A stretch of 33,173 nucleotides of DNA from the NCBI GenBank assembly GCA_035260545.1, contig DATFUZ010000044.1, positions 1 through 33,173 on the forward strand. Reading direction: 5' to 3'. Below are positions 6,061 to 13,450 of this stretch, one piece after another; position 1 is the first letter of the stretch, and each line of letters begins with the position of its first letter. A program made the translations under genes and the position numbers. This DNA is from DATDDB01 sp035260545 (GTDB lineage Bacteria; Pseudomonadota; Gammaproteobacteria; Burkholderiales; Gallionellaceae). Under the pieces are notes generated by a model, which was not told the DNA's origin, ran no database searches, and was given only the letters and a program-made list of their open reading frames with translations.

Positions 6061-8154
6061 TCAGCTTGGGGGGACGGGCACCACGGGCTGCCCCGCCAAC
6101 TCGTTCAGTAATACCGTCTGCGCGCAGCGCCGGGGATGGGCGCCGGGCGACTGCCGCTGATAGCGCCCGTCAGCATCCATGTCCCATGCCTGGCAGTTGT
6201 CCTGCAAATAGGCCTTCAACCCTTCGTCGATTACGCGCTTCTTGAGTTTGCGGTCCAGCACCGGAAAGCAGACCTCGATGCGGCGGAAGAAATTGCGGTC
6301 CATCCAGTCCGCGCTGGCGAGGTAAACATCGTCCGCGCCCTCGTTGCGGAAATAGAAGATGCGTGTGTGTTCGAGAAAGCGGCCGATCACGGAGCGTACG
6401 CGAATGTTCTCGGACAGGCCGGCCACGCCAGGGCGCAGGGCGCACACGCCGCGCACGATGAGGTCGATCTTGACGCCTGCCTGCGAAGCCTCGTACAGCG
6501 CGGTGATGGTTTCCGGCTCCAGCAGCGCGTTCATCTTGGCAATGATGCGGCCTGACTTTCCGTTCTTTGCGACGCGCGCCTCGTTGCGGATCGCCGCCAG
6601 CACCTGATTGTGCAATGAAAAAGGCGACTGCCAAAGGTGGCGCAGCTTGCCCGCCCGACCCAGGCTGGTGAGTTGCACGAACACCTCGTTCACGTCGGCG
6701 CACACCTCCTCGTTGCTGGTGAACAAGCCGAAGTCCGTATACAGCCGCGCCGTGCGCGGGTGATAGTTGCCCGTGCCCAGGTGTACGTAGCGGCGCAACT
6801 CCCCGTGCTCGCGCCGCACCACCATCAGCATCTTCGCGTGGGTCTTGTGGCCGACTACGCCATAGACCACGTGTGCGCCGACCTCCTCCAGGCGGCTCGC
6901 CCAGTTGAGGTTCGCTTCCTCATCGAAGCGCGCCAGCAGTTCCACCACCACCGTGACCTCCTTGCCCAGGCGCGTCGCCTCGACCAGCGCCTCCATCAGT
7001 GCGGAATCCACGCCGGTGCGGTATACGGTCTGCTTGATCGCCACCACGTCGGGATCCACTGCCGCCTGCTGGATCAGGTCCACGATGGGCTTGAAGGACT
7101 GGAAGGGGTGGTGCAGCAGCACATCCTCCTTGCGGATCACCTTGAACATGTCCGCGCCCTTCTTTTTCAGCACGCTGGGGACGCCGGGCGAAAAGGCGGA
7201 AAATTTCAGGTCGTCTCTGTCCACCCGCGAAGGAATATCCATCAGGCGCACCAGGTTCACGGGCCCGTCCACGCGGTACAGGTCCTGCGGTTCGAGGTCG
7301 AATTGCTGCAGCAGAAACTCCGCGACGTGCTCGGAACAATTATCCGTCACCTCCAGGCGCACCGCGTTGCCGAAGTGGCGCTGCGGCAGTTCACCCTGCA
7401 GGCTGGTGCGCAGGTTCTTGCTCTCCTCCTCGTCCACGAACAGGTTGCTGTTGCGCGTGACGCGAAACTGGTGGCAGCTCAGCACCTCCATCCCGTTGAA
7501 CAGCTCGCCTACGTGCGCGTGCAGGATGGACGAAAGGAACACGAAGCCGTACTGGCAGCCGCTGATCCCGGGCGGCAGCAGGATGGTGCGCGGCAGCACG
7601 CGCGGCGCCTGCACGATGGCGCGGGCGCTGTTGCGTCCGAAGGCATCCTTGCCCTGCAATTCCACGGCGAAATTGAGGCTCTTGTTCAGAATGCGCGGAA
7701 ACGGGTGAGCCGGATCGAGGCCGATCGGCGTCAGCACCGGCATCACTTCCCGGAAGAAGAATTCCTTAACCCAGGCGCGCTGCGCCTCGTCCCAGCGGGT
7801 GCGCCGCAGGAAGCGCACGCCTTCCATGTCGAGCGCGGGCAGCACCGCGTCATTGAGCACGCGGTATTGTTGCTCTATGATTTCGCGCACCCCGTCCCCC
7901 ACCAGCCGCAAGGTCTGGCGGGCATCCATGCCGTCGGGACCGGAAGGCACGCCGGAGAGCTTGATTTGCTCTTTCAGCGCGGCAACCCGGATTTCGAAAA
8001 ACTCATCCAGGTTGCTACTGACGATGCACAGGTATTTCAGCCTTTCGAGCGGCGGGACACCCGCGTCTTCCGCCTGGGCCAGCACGCGGCGGTTGAATGC
8101 CAGCTGGCTCAGTTCGCGGTTGAGGAAATTCTCTGCGGGGTACTTCTTGCTCAA
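6061..8154 (-). CDS. ppk: Polyphosphate kinase 1
   Basis: This enzyme reversibly polymerises the gamma-phosphate of ATP into inorganic polyphosphate at the membrane. The 697-residue length and domain order are those of PPK1: N domain (1-110, NRELSQLAFNRRVL near the start), head domain (about 110-310), and two C-terminal PLD-like domains. The phospho-accepting histidine is H439 (GHKTHAKM) and the second essential histidine is H596 (LEHTRIFYF). The start codon is TTG at 8154. An in-frame stop (the yggX stop at 8172-8170) lies six codons upstream, and no ATG or GTG sits between, so translation must start at this TTG or further in. No Shine-Dalgarno-like sequence is visible before it. The 15-nt spacing from yggX suggests translational coupling. 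No ppx gene is adjacent. Confidence 0.95.
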   Translation of the reverse strand: MSKKYPAENFLNRELSQLAFNRRVLAQAEDAGVPPLERLKYLCIVSSNLDEFFEIRVAALKEQIKLSGVPSGPDGMDARQTLRLVGDGVREIIEQQYRVLNDAVLPALDMEGVRFLRRTRWDEAQRAWVKEFFFREVMPVLTPIGLDPAHPFPRILNKSLNFAVELQGKDAFGRNSARAIVQAPRVLPRTILLPPGISGCQYGFVFLSSILHAHVGELFNGMEVLSCHQFRVTRNSNLFVDEEESKNLRTSLQGELPQRHFGNAVRLEVTDNCSEHVAEFLLQQFDLEPQDLYRVDGPVNLVRLMDIPSRVDRDDLKFSAFSPGVPSVLKKKGADMFKVIRKEDVLLHHPFQSFKPIVDLIQQAAVDPDVVAIKQTVYRTGVDSALMEALVEATRLGKEVTVVVELLARFDEEANLNWASRLEEVGAHVVYGVVGHKTHAKMLMVVRREHGELRRYVHLGTGNYHPRTARLYTDFGLFTSNEEVCADVNEVFVQLTSLGRAGKLRHLWQSPFSLHNQVLAAIRNEARVAKNGKSGRIIAKMNALLEPETITALYEASQAGVKIDLIVRGVCALRPGVAGLSENIRVRSVIGRFLEHTRIFYFRNEGADDVYLASADWMDRNFFRRIEVCFPVLDRKLKKRVIDEGLKAYLQDNCQAWDMDADGRYQRQSPGAHPRRCAQTVLLNELAGQPVVPVPPS

Positions 8155-8169
8155 GGCGAGGTGTGTCTG

Positions 8170-8442
8170 CTAGTTTTTCGGGGGAACGTAGCCGGCGGGC
8201 ATCTGCGCGCCCTCGCTGAAGAAGTAGGCTTCCATCTGGCCCGCCAGGTATTTCCGCGCCTGCGGGTCCGCAAGATTGAGGCGGTTCTCGTTCACCAGCA
8301 TGGTTTGGTGGCGAATCCAGCCTTGCCATGCTTCCTTGGAAACATTCTCGTATATCCGCTTGCCCAGATCACCGGGGTAGGGGGGGCGATCCAGTCCTTC
8401 GAGATCGCGACCCAATTTGACGCAGTGCACCATTCTTGTCAT
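8170..8442 (-). CDS. yggX: Probable Fe(2+)-trafficking protein YggX
   Basis: This small cytosolic protein of 90 residues belongs to the YggX family, linked to labile iron handling and protection of Fe-S clusters from oxidation. Recognisable family features are the conserved cysteine in MVHCVKLGR, the YPGDLGKRIYENVSKEAW block (residues 22-39), the NENRLNL segment and the EAYFF motif. The ATG at 8442 gives the usual MxRMVxC start and has GGAG about 12 nt upstream. It lies 37 bp after argA and 15 bp before ppk, all on the minus strand. The argA-yggX order is common in betaproteobacteria. Confidence 0.93.
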   Translation of the reverse strand: MTRMVHCVKLGRDLEGLDRPPYPGDLGKRIYENVSKEAWQGWIRHQTMLVNENRLNLADPQARKYLAGQMEAYFFSEGAQMPAGYVPPKN

Positions 8443-8479
8443 TGCAAATTGCTCCAGGTTGAAGTTTAGACGGTCAATA

Positions 8480-9820
8480 TTACAGTGTTTTTACGAATAC
8501 CTTGGAACGCCGCTGGTAGTTGTACAGCGACTGCTTCTGCGTGGGCAGCTGGCTCACGTCGGCTTCCTTGAAACCGCGCTCCACGAACCAGTGCGCCGTG
8601 CGCGTGGTCAGCACGAACAGCTTGCGCAGCCTTTGCGCCTTCGCGACTTCGGTGATGTGTTTCATCAGGGCTTCGCCATAGCCCTGGTTGCGGTAGCCGG
8701 AGTGCACGGCCAGGCCGGCCAGTTCCGCGGACGCCTCATCGGGAAATGGATACAGCGCGGCGCAGCCGATGATGCGCCTGTCATGCTTCATCACCACGAA
8801 GCGGTCGATCTCGCGTTCCAGCAGTTCGCGGCCGCGTCTCACCAGCACGCCCTCTTCCTCCAGCGGCTCCAGCAACTGCAGGATGCCGCCGACATCGTTG
8901 ATCGTCGCGTTGTGGAGGGTATAGAGCGTGCTCTCGACCACCATGGTGCCTATGCCCTCGTCGCTGAAGAGTTCCTGCAGCAGCGCGCCGTCCACATGGC
9001 GGCTGACCAGATGGGTGCGCGCCACGCCGGCCTCGCAGGCGCGCACCGCGCAGGGCAGAAACAGGCCGACATCCTCCGCGAGTTTGCGCTTTGACGCCAG
9101 GATGCGGCTGGCTTCGGCGATCGTCAGCTCGGAAATCAGTGCGCCCTTCTTGTCGGTGACGCCATCGGTGTCCATCAGGAAAATCAGCTTGTCCGCGTCC
9201 AGCGCAATGGCCGTCTGCGTCGCGACGTCCTCCAGCGTGACGTTGAACACCTCGCCGGTGGGCGAATAGCCCAGCGGCGACAGCAGCACCACTTCGTTGA
9301 ACTCCAGCCTGTCGCGGATTGCCGCCACATCCACCTTGCGCACGCGGCCGGTGTGCATCAGGTCCACGCCGCTGATCACGCCCATGGGCTGCGCGGTGAT
9401 GAAGTTGCCCCCGGCTACGCGAATATCTGCGTTGGCCATGGGCGAGTTGGCGAGCCCCATGGACAGGAGCGCCTCGATTTCCACGCGCACCCTGCCCGCA
9501 GCCTCTTTCACGCAGCGCATGGTCTCCGCATCGGTCATGCGGATATTCTCGTGATAGCGCACCTCGATGCTGCTGTGCGCAAGGTGTTCCTCGATCTGCG
9601 GCCGCGCGCCGTGCGCCAGCACGAGGCGCACGCCCAGGCTCGCCAAGAGGTTGAAGTCGTGGGTGAGTTCCACGAACTTGCCGTCCGCGACCACCTCGCC
9701 GCCAAACGCGACCACGAAGGTGCGTCCGCGAAACGCGTTGATATAAGGCGCGACCGAGCGGAACCAATTGACGAACTGCGGTGCGGTAAACTCGCCTGGT
9801 AACGCGGCGCTCGATGGCAT
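8480..9820 (-). CDS. argA: Amino-acid N-acetyltransferase (N-acetylglutamate synthase)
   Basis: This enzyme acetylates glutamate with acetyl-CoA, the first committed step of arginine synthesis. The 446-residue protein has the two-domain ArgA structure: an amino-acid-kinase domain (about 25-285, with FVVAFGGEVV and VLAHGARPQI near the start) that usually binds the feedback inhibitor arginine, and a GNAT acetyltransferase domain (about 295-440). The GNAT acetyl-CoA loop is visible as GYRNQGYGEALMKH. The kinase domain ends in an LMDTDGV segment typical of the family. The ATG at 9820 has AAGGA some 12 nt upstream. It is followed by yggX and ppk. No ArgR-type box was recognised upstream, but a 13-bp palindrome lies at 9848-9860. 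Confidence 0.95.
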   Translation of the reverse strand: MPSSAALPGEFTAPQFVNWFRSVAPYINAFRGRTFVVAFGGEVVADGKFVELTHDFNLLASLGVRLVLAHGARPQIEEHLAHSSIEVRYHENIRMTDAETMRCVKEAAGRVRVEIEALLSMGLANSPMANADIRVAGGNFITAQPMGVISGVDLMHTGRVRKVDVAAIRDRLEFNEVVLLSPLGYSPTGEVFNVTLEDVATQTAIALDADKLIFLMDTDGVTDKKGALISELTIAEASRILASKRKLAEDVGLFLPCAVRACEAGVARTHLVSRHVDGALLQELFSDEGIGTMVVESTLYTLHNATINDVGGILQLLEPLEEEGVLVRRGRELLEREIDRFVVMKHDRRIIGCAALYPFPDEASAELAGLAVHSGYRNQGYGEALMKHITEVAKAQRLRKLFVLTTRTAHWFVERGFKEADVSQLPTQKQSLYNYQRRSKVFVKTL

Positions 9821-9847
9821 GTTCTCGGTTATTCCTTGTTGGTTATT

Positions 9848-9860
9848 GCGGGATTCCCGC
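9848..9860. promoter_or_regulatory. 13-bp palindrome upstream of argA
   Basis: GCGGGA, one base, TCCCGC forms a perfect inverted repeat 28 bp upstream of the argA start, in a 134-bp gap. With a single-base centre it cannot fold into a hairpin easily, so a dimeric repressor site is the more natural reading. It does not resemble the ArgR box. Chance occurrence in GC-rich DNA is possible. Confidence 0.25.
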
Positions 9861-9954
9861 GTGCGTTGCAGCCCTTACCGGCTGCCGCTGGTACAGCCTA
9901 TGATGCCACGCAGGGGCCGTCCTGTGTACCGGCGCGTCCCCATCAGCTGCCCGG

Positions 9955-10140
9955 CTATTCCTCGTCGAGCAGCTTGCCGGCGATGGCCCAGTTCTCGTCC
10001 GCCAGCTCGTCGAACGCGATATAGGTATAGGACGCAGGCTTGTGCGCAATCCGCTCCAGTGTGTCGGTGATCTCCGCGGCGATCTTTGCTTTCTGCTCGC
10101 GGCTAAGCGTGCCGGCAATGCGGATGTTTACGTAAGGCAT
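9955..10140 (-). CDS. 4-oxalocrotonate tautomerase family protein
   Basis: This 61-residue protein belongs to the tautomerase superfamily, whose members use an N-terminal proline, exposed after methionine removal, as the catalytic base. The sequence begins MPYVNIRIAG, with P2 in place and a beta-strand, then the helix SREQKAKIAAEITDTLERIA and a second strand (YTYIAFDEL), as in the family. Unlike classical 4-OT the second half contains ADENWAIAGKLL, a feature of the broad YdcE/uncharacterised group rather than the xylene-pathway enzymes. AGAGGA lies a short distance upstream of the ATG. No catabolic genes are nearby, so its substrate is unknown. Confidence 0.8.
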   Translation of the reverse strand: MPYVNIRIAGTLSREQKAKIAAEITDTLERIAHKPASYTYIAFDELADENWAIAGKLLDEE

Positions 10141-10208
10141 GGCGTTCCTCTGCGCGGTATATGCAAAATTGCTGGAAAATCAACCCGCTTAGCATAAACA
10201 AGAATCCG

Positions 10209-10230
10209 CCGCCACGCAACACCGTGGCGG
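10209..10230 (-). terminator. Hairpin after the phytochelatin-synthase-like gene
   Basis: CCGCCACG (10209-10216) pairs perfectly with CGTGGCGG (10223-10230) around a 6-nt loop. It lies 25 bp beyond the stop of the gene at 10256 and before the tautomerase start. On the minus strand the following sequence is only moderately T-rich, so termination may be partial. Confidence 0.45.
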
Positions 10231-10255
10231 GCGCTCTTCCGGCGCAGTCCCCGAG

Positions 10256-10978
10256 TCAGCGGGTGACGATCACCAGCCCGCGCGATTTGCCGCTGGTGGT
10301 GTCCAGGGTGGAAATGGACGCGCGCAGCGCGCCTATCGTTACCCACGCCGGCGGGTACTTGTACTTTGCGACATCGAGAATGAGCACGCGATCGGTCTTG
10401 GCGTCATAGGCGGCGAGCGCGGACCAGTGTCCGCCGCCAACCTGGCCGAAGGTCTGCCGGTAATAGTTGGCCAGCACGAACCGTCCGTCATTGCCCAGCG
10501 CGGTCTTGAGCAGTTTGCGCAGGCTGTCGTCGGTCAGCGTGCCGCCTGCAATGGAGCGGGTGTGGACTCCATAAGTGGCAAGCGTGCGGGCCATTTCCTC
10601 GCGCGTCATCCCTTGCTTCATGACGGTTTCCGCGCTGATGACGCGGCTCACTTCCGGGCTGAAGAAATCGCGCTGGGTGAAATAGGCGTAGGGCGCATAC
10701 GCCGGATCGACCGGGCGCTTGATGGGCAGTGAATTGAGCACCGTGACCGCGGTCGCGACTCCGCAATAGCTCTGCGTTTGCTGCGCCGAAAAGTTGGGCG
10801 CGAGCTGCCAGTAGTCGGCGTCGGCGGGGATGCGGGCGCGCAAGGCCGCACCCTCGGGCATGTTCCAGTAGATCGGGCGCGCGTCCGGCGCCGCCGCCGG
10901 TTCGCCCGCGAGGGCGGGCAGCCCTAGGCCGGCGAGGACGAAGGTCACAAGGAAAGCGCGGCACATCAGTCGGATCAT
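10256..10978 (-). CDS. Secreted phytochelatin-synthase-like cysteine peptidase
   Basis: This protein matches the bacterial phytochelatin synthase family (papain-like fold, catalytic domain only). In characterised cyanobacterial members it mainly cleaves glycine from glutathione rather than making long phytochelatins. The 240-residue protein has a clear Sec signal peptide (1-24, cleavage after ALA). The catalytic triad is C72 (QSYCGVATA), H184 (GGGHWSALAAYD) and D202 (ILDVAKYKYPP). The 18-residue spacing between H and D equals that of plant PCS1. The metal-binding C-terminal domain of plant enzymes is absent. The ATG at 10978 was chosen because of AAAGGAGA upstream and the complete signal peptide; the longer frame to 11038 overlaps the rsmE 3' end. 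Export implies action in the periplasm, on glutathione or a related thiol peptide. Confidence 0.85.
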   Translation of the reverse strand: MIRLMCRAFLVTFVLAGLGLPALAGEPAAAPDARPIYWNMPEGAALRARIPADADYWQLAPNFSAQQTQSYCGVATAVTVLNSLPIKRPVDPAYAPYAYFTQRDFFSPEVSRVISAETVMKQGMTREEMARTLATYGVHTRSIAGGTLTDDSLRKLLKTALGNDGRFVLANYYRQTFGQVGGGHWSALAAYDAKTDRVLILDVAKYKYPPAWVTIGALRASISTLDTTSGKSRGLVIVTR

Positions 10979-11007
10979 GGCATTTCTCCTTTCGATAATA
11001 ACGGCTG

Positions 11008-11030
11008 CCGCATGCCCCACGGGGCTGCGG
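11008..11030 (-). other. Hairpin between rsmE and the phytochelatin-synthase-like gene
   Basis: CCGCA (11008-11012) and TGCGG (11026-11030) flank GCCC/GGGC with one bulged base. It sits in the 56-bp gap between the rsmE stop and the next start. No convincing U-run follows on the minus strand, so it could be an attenuating or processing hairpin rather than a full terminator. Confidence 0.3.
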
Positions 11031-11034
11031 TGCC

Positions 11035-11769
11035 TCAACTGAAATCACCCCACAGGGTCTGCACAGCCGCGAGGCTGGCCATCGCCGCCGTTTCGGTGCG
11101 CAACACGCGATTCCCCATGCGCACGGGGATGAATCCGGCAAGGCGCGCCATCTTCACTTCGTTGTCATCCAGGCCGCCCTCGGGTCCGACCAGCAGCACG
11201 ACCGTCCGCTTCGGCGTCTGCCGCCCCAGTGCGGAATCCCCTTCCGGCAACAGCACGAAGCGCGCGGCCTCCAGTCCGCGCACCTCCGTCAGCCAGCCGC
11301 CCAGTTCGCGCGGCGGCCCGATCAGCGGCAGCGTATTGCGGCCGCATTGCTCGCATGCGGCGATCGCCACCTGGCGCCAGTGCGTGGCGCGCTTATCCGC
11401 GCGCTCGCCGGACAGCCGCGCCACGCTGCGCTGGGTCTGCACCGGGACGATCTCCGTCGCCCCCAACTCCGTGGCCTTCTGCATCACCCAGTCCATCTTT
11501 TCGCTGCCGCACATCGCTTGCGCCAGCACGATGCGCAGTGCGGGTTCCGCGTCCGCGATGCATGTCTGGAGTTCGTGCAGCAGCACGTGCTTGTTGTCGA
11601 TCTCGCAGATTTTGCCGTTGAGCGCCGCGCCCTTGCCGTCGAATACCTGCACCGCGTCGTTGGTCCGCAGCCGCAAAACACGCCGGGCGTGATGCGCGGC
11701 CTCGCTCGGCAGTTCCAGCGTGCCCCCGGGCGCGGGCGGATCGGGACAGTAAAATCGGGGGGCGGGCAT
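11035..11769 (-). CDS. rsmE: 16S rRNA m3U1498 methyltransferase
   Basis: RsmE methylates N3 of U1498 in 16S rRNA, in the 30S decoding region, using SAM. The 244-residue protein has the small N-terminal PUA-like domain (MPAPRFYCPDPP, then HHARRVLRLRTND) and a C-terminal SPOUT knot domain. Knot motifs are LVGPEGG (193-199) and LRTETAA (223-229), both typical of RsmE. KMDWVMQKATELG near residue 93 is another family signature. I place the start at the ATG 11769 because family members begin MPRFY-like; the frame extends to a TTG at 11817, but that overlaps the divergent promoter. No strong Shine-Dalgarno site is seen. It is the first gene of the minus-strand run leading to ppk. Confidence 0.93.
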   Translation of the reverse strand: MPAPRFYCPDPPAPGGTLELPSEAAHHARRVLRLRTNDAVQVFDGKGAALNGKICEIDNKHVLLHELQTCIADAEPALRIVLAQAMCGSEKMDWVMQKATELGATEIVPVQTQRSVARLSGERADKRATHWRQVAIAACEQCGRNTLPLIGPPRELGGWLTEVRGLEAARFVLLPEGDSALGRQTPKRTVVLLVGPEGGLDDNEVKMARLAGFIPVRMGNRVLRTETAAMASLAAVQTLWGDFS

Positions 11770-11837
11770 GGCAGTGTTCGATGAGTGCGCAGTGCGTGAT
11801 AATATAACGGCCTTCAATTTTTTTCAGGAGCAATATC
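11770..11837. promoter_or_regulatory. A+T-rich divergent promoter region of rsmE and the redoxin gene
   Basis: The 68 bp between the two divergent starts contain the only A+T-rich stretch here. It includes overlapping GATAAT (11798-11803) and TATAAC (11803-11808), each 5 of 6 matches to a -10 on the plus strand, and TATATT/TATTAT on the minus strand. No good -35 boxes are seen. AGGAGC (11826-11831) is the ribosome site of the plus-strand gene. Confidence 0.4.
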
Positions 11838-12395
11838 ATGGTCAGCCTGCAACCGCCGGTTTGCGATTTCGGTTGGGCGGCGCGCGACTTCGACTTGCCG
11901 GGCGTGGACGGCAAGCGCCACACCCTCGCAAGCGCCATGGGCAGGAATGGCCTGCTGGTGATGTTCATCTGTAATCACTGCCCTTACGTCAAGGCCATTC
12001 GCGAGCGCATCATACGCGACGCCCGTGAGCTGCAAGAATACGGCATCAACACCATTGCGATCATGTCCAACGACCCGGCCGACTACCCGGAGGATTCGTT
12101 TGATAACATGAAGAAGGTCGCCACGGAGTTCGGCTACCCCTTCCCCTACGTATTCGATGAAACCCAGCAGGTCGCCAAGGACTACGGCGCCGTCTGCACC
12201 CCCGATTTCTTCGGGTTCAACAGCAAGCTTGAACTGCAATATCGCGGGCGTCTCGACGCCTCGCGCAAGGAAACCGCACGCGACGCCGCGCGTGACCTGT
12301 TCGATGCCATGGTGCAAGTGGCGCAGACCGGAGAGGGCCCGCGCGAGCAGATTCCCAGCATCGGCTGCTCCATCAAGTGGAAGGATGGCTCCTAG
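11838..12395 (+). CDS. Thioredoxin-family redoxin (AhpC/TSA-like)
   Basis: This cytosolic 185-residue protein has the thioredoxin fold of the AhpC/TSA-redoxin group. It has no signal peptide. The redox motif is CNHC (C45, C48) in FICNHCPYV, and the fold's cis-proline is P122 in the CTP motif following C120. The sequence DFDLPGVDGKRHTLAS near the start is the usual redoxin entry. CNHCPYVKA-type proteins are common in proteobacteria and cyanobacteria, but their partner is not well known; a thiol peroxidase or disulfide reductase role is inferred. The ATG follows AGGAGC with good spacing. The gene is divergent from rsmE and appears to be a single-gene unit before the pil operon. Confidence 0.85.
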   Translation: MVSLQPPVCDFGWAARDFDLPGVDGKRHTLASAMGRNGLLVMFICNHCPYVKAIRERIIRDARELQEYGINTIAIMSNDPADYPEDSFDNMKKVATEFGYPFPYVFDETQQVAKDYGAVCTPDFFGFNSKLELQYRGRLDASRKETARDAARDLFDAMVQVAQTGEGPREQIPSIGCSIKWKDGS

Positions 12396-12549
12396 CAAAC
12401 GTTTAATATCAGCGTGTTGCGATTCCTTGGCGGCGCGCCGGAAGGTGGCGCGGGGCCGTCGTCGCAAGGCCCCCGGCGGTAGCCGGAGTCTTTGCCGGCC
12501 ACGGTCCTTTGCGGTAGGCGCGCAACCCCGGCGCAGTCCGGGGAAACCA
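12396..12549 (+). other. GC-rich structured spacer/leader before pilG
   Basis: No coding region is supported. The stretch holds several hairpins: CCGGC-GGTA-GCCGG at 12473-12486, a weaker GCCGG/CCGGC pair just downstream, and CCCCGG-CGCAGT-CCGGGG at 12526-12543. None has a proper T-run, so a terminator for the redoxin gene is not clear. The packed stems and the GGTAGCCGGAG segment give it the look of a structured RNA, but I could not match it to a known riboswitch family. Confidence 0.3.
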
Positions 12550-12579
12550 TTTCGCATTTCCTTATAAATACGGTAGTAT
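12550..12579 (+). promoter_or_regulatory. Possible promoter of the pilGHIJ-chpA operon
   Basis: TTTCGC (12550-12555) and TAGTAT (12574-12579) are separated by 18 bp in the first A+T-rich stretch upstream of pilG. The match is modest: about 3 of 6 for the -35 and 4 of 6 for the -10. Alternative -10-like hexamers (TATAAA near 12563, TAAAAT at 12620) lack a partner. If used, the leader is about 70 nt long. Confidence 0.25.
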
Positions 12580-12654
12580 CCTGTAAGCGTTAGACCTTTT
12601 GGTGCCGCGCCGGCGCAGGTAAAATGCACAAAAAATCAGGGGAGGCATCGCAAA

Positions 12655-13056
12655 TTGAGTGACGGATTGCCGCTAACGGGCATCAAGGTGGTGCTCATCG
12701 ACGACAGCAATACGATACGCCGCAGCGGAGAGATTTTCCTGTCCCAGGCAGGGTGTCAGGTTGTGTTGGCGGAAGACGGCTTTGAAGGCTTGTCCAGAGT
12801 CGTGGACACCAAGCCGGACGTGATATTCGTGGATATCATGATGCCGCGCCTGGATGGCTACCAGACCTGCGCCCTGATCAAGAACAACCCTGAATTCAAG
12901 AATACACCGGTCGTCATGCTGACCAGCAAGGACAGCCTGTTCGACCGTGCGCGTGGCCAGTTGGTCGGCTCGGACCAGTATCTGACCAAGCCATTCAGCA
13001 AGAAGAGCCTGATAGACGCAGTTATTGCACAAGTGCAGAACAAGAAAGGAGAGTAG
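12655..13056 (+). CDS. pilG: Type IV pilus response regulator PilG
   Basis: This is a stand-alone CheY-like receiver of the Pil-Chp chemosensory system; in Pseudomonas PilG promotes pilus extension. The 133-residue protein is a single receiver domain. The acidic pocket is D16/D17, the phospho-acceptor is D60 (VDIMMPRLDG), the switch threonine is T90 and the conserved lysine is K112 (LTKPFSK). The start codon is TTG, well supported by GGGGAGG ending at 12645 with a 9-nt spacing; no ATG or GTG in frame fits. First gene of the operon, with pilH 5 bp downstream. Confidence 0.93.
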   Translation: MSDGLPLTGIKVVLIDDSNTIRRSGEIFLSQAGCQVVLAEDGFEGLSRVVDTKPDVIFVDIMMPRLDGYQTCALIKNNPEFKNTPVVMLTSKDSLFDRARGQLVGSDQYLTKPFSKKSLIDAVIAQVQNKKGE

Positions 13057-13061
13057 TGATC

Positions 13062-13427
13062 ATGGCAGTAAAAAAAATAATGGTGGTGGACGATTCGGCA
13101 ACCGAGCGCCATGTTCTGGGCGAGTTGCTGACCAAACAGGGTTTCCAGGTGGTATTCGTCGAGGACGGTGAAACCGCAGTGGCGAAATCCAAGACCGAGT
13201 TGCCGGACCTCATTCTGATGGATGTGGTCATGCCCGGCATGAACGGTTTTCAGGCAACCCGGGCGATTACGCAGGACCCGGCGACGCAGCATATTCCCGT
13301 TTTCATCGTGACAACCAAGGGCCAGGAAACCGACAAGGTATGGGGCGCCCGCCAAGGCGCGAAGGATTACCTGGTAAAACCCGTGGATGGCGCCGATCTG
13401 CTGGCCAAGATCACCGCCCTCGGCTGA
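13062..13427 (+). CDS. pilH: Type IV pilus response regulator PilH
   Basis: This is the second CheY-like receiver of the Pil-Chp system; in Pseudomonas PilH opposes PilG and is linked to retraction or to acting as a phosphate sink. The 121-residue protein is a receiver domain only: D10/D11, phospho-acceptor D54 (LMDVVMPGMNG), T84/T85 with KGQETDK after it (a PilH hallmark), and K106 (LVKPVDG). I prefer the ATG at 13062, which has AAAGGAGA about 10 nt upstream. A GTG at 13056 overlapping the pilG stop by one base is possible and would add two residues. Confidence 0.94.
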   Translation: MAVKKIMVVDDSATERHVLGELLTKQGFQVVFVEDGETAVAKSKTELPDLILMDVVMPGMNGFQATRAITQDPATQHIPVFIVTTKGQETDKVWGARQGAKDYLVKPVDGADLLAKITALG

Positions 13428-13450
13428 CGGGCGACGAGGCGGCTTAAGGC

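Noticed and set aside
6637..8469. 610-residue plus-strand frame opposite ppk
   Set aside because: Shadow of ppk and yggX; the translation is rich in His, Gln, Arg and Leu with no recognisable domain.
11770..11817. Upstream TTG start for rsmE
   Set aside because: It would add 16 residues not seen in the family and overlap the divergent promoter region; the ATG 11769 gives the normal MPxxRFYC start.
12430..12545. c-di-GMP-I riboswitch before pilG
   Set aside because: Only a short GGTAGCCGG-like piece matches; the GCAAACC tetraloop segment and the remaining conserved bases are not found, so it is listed only as a structured leader.
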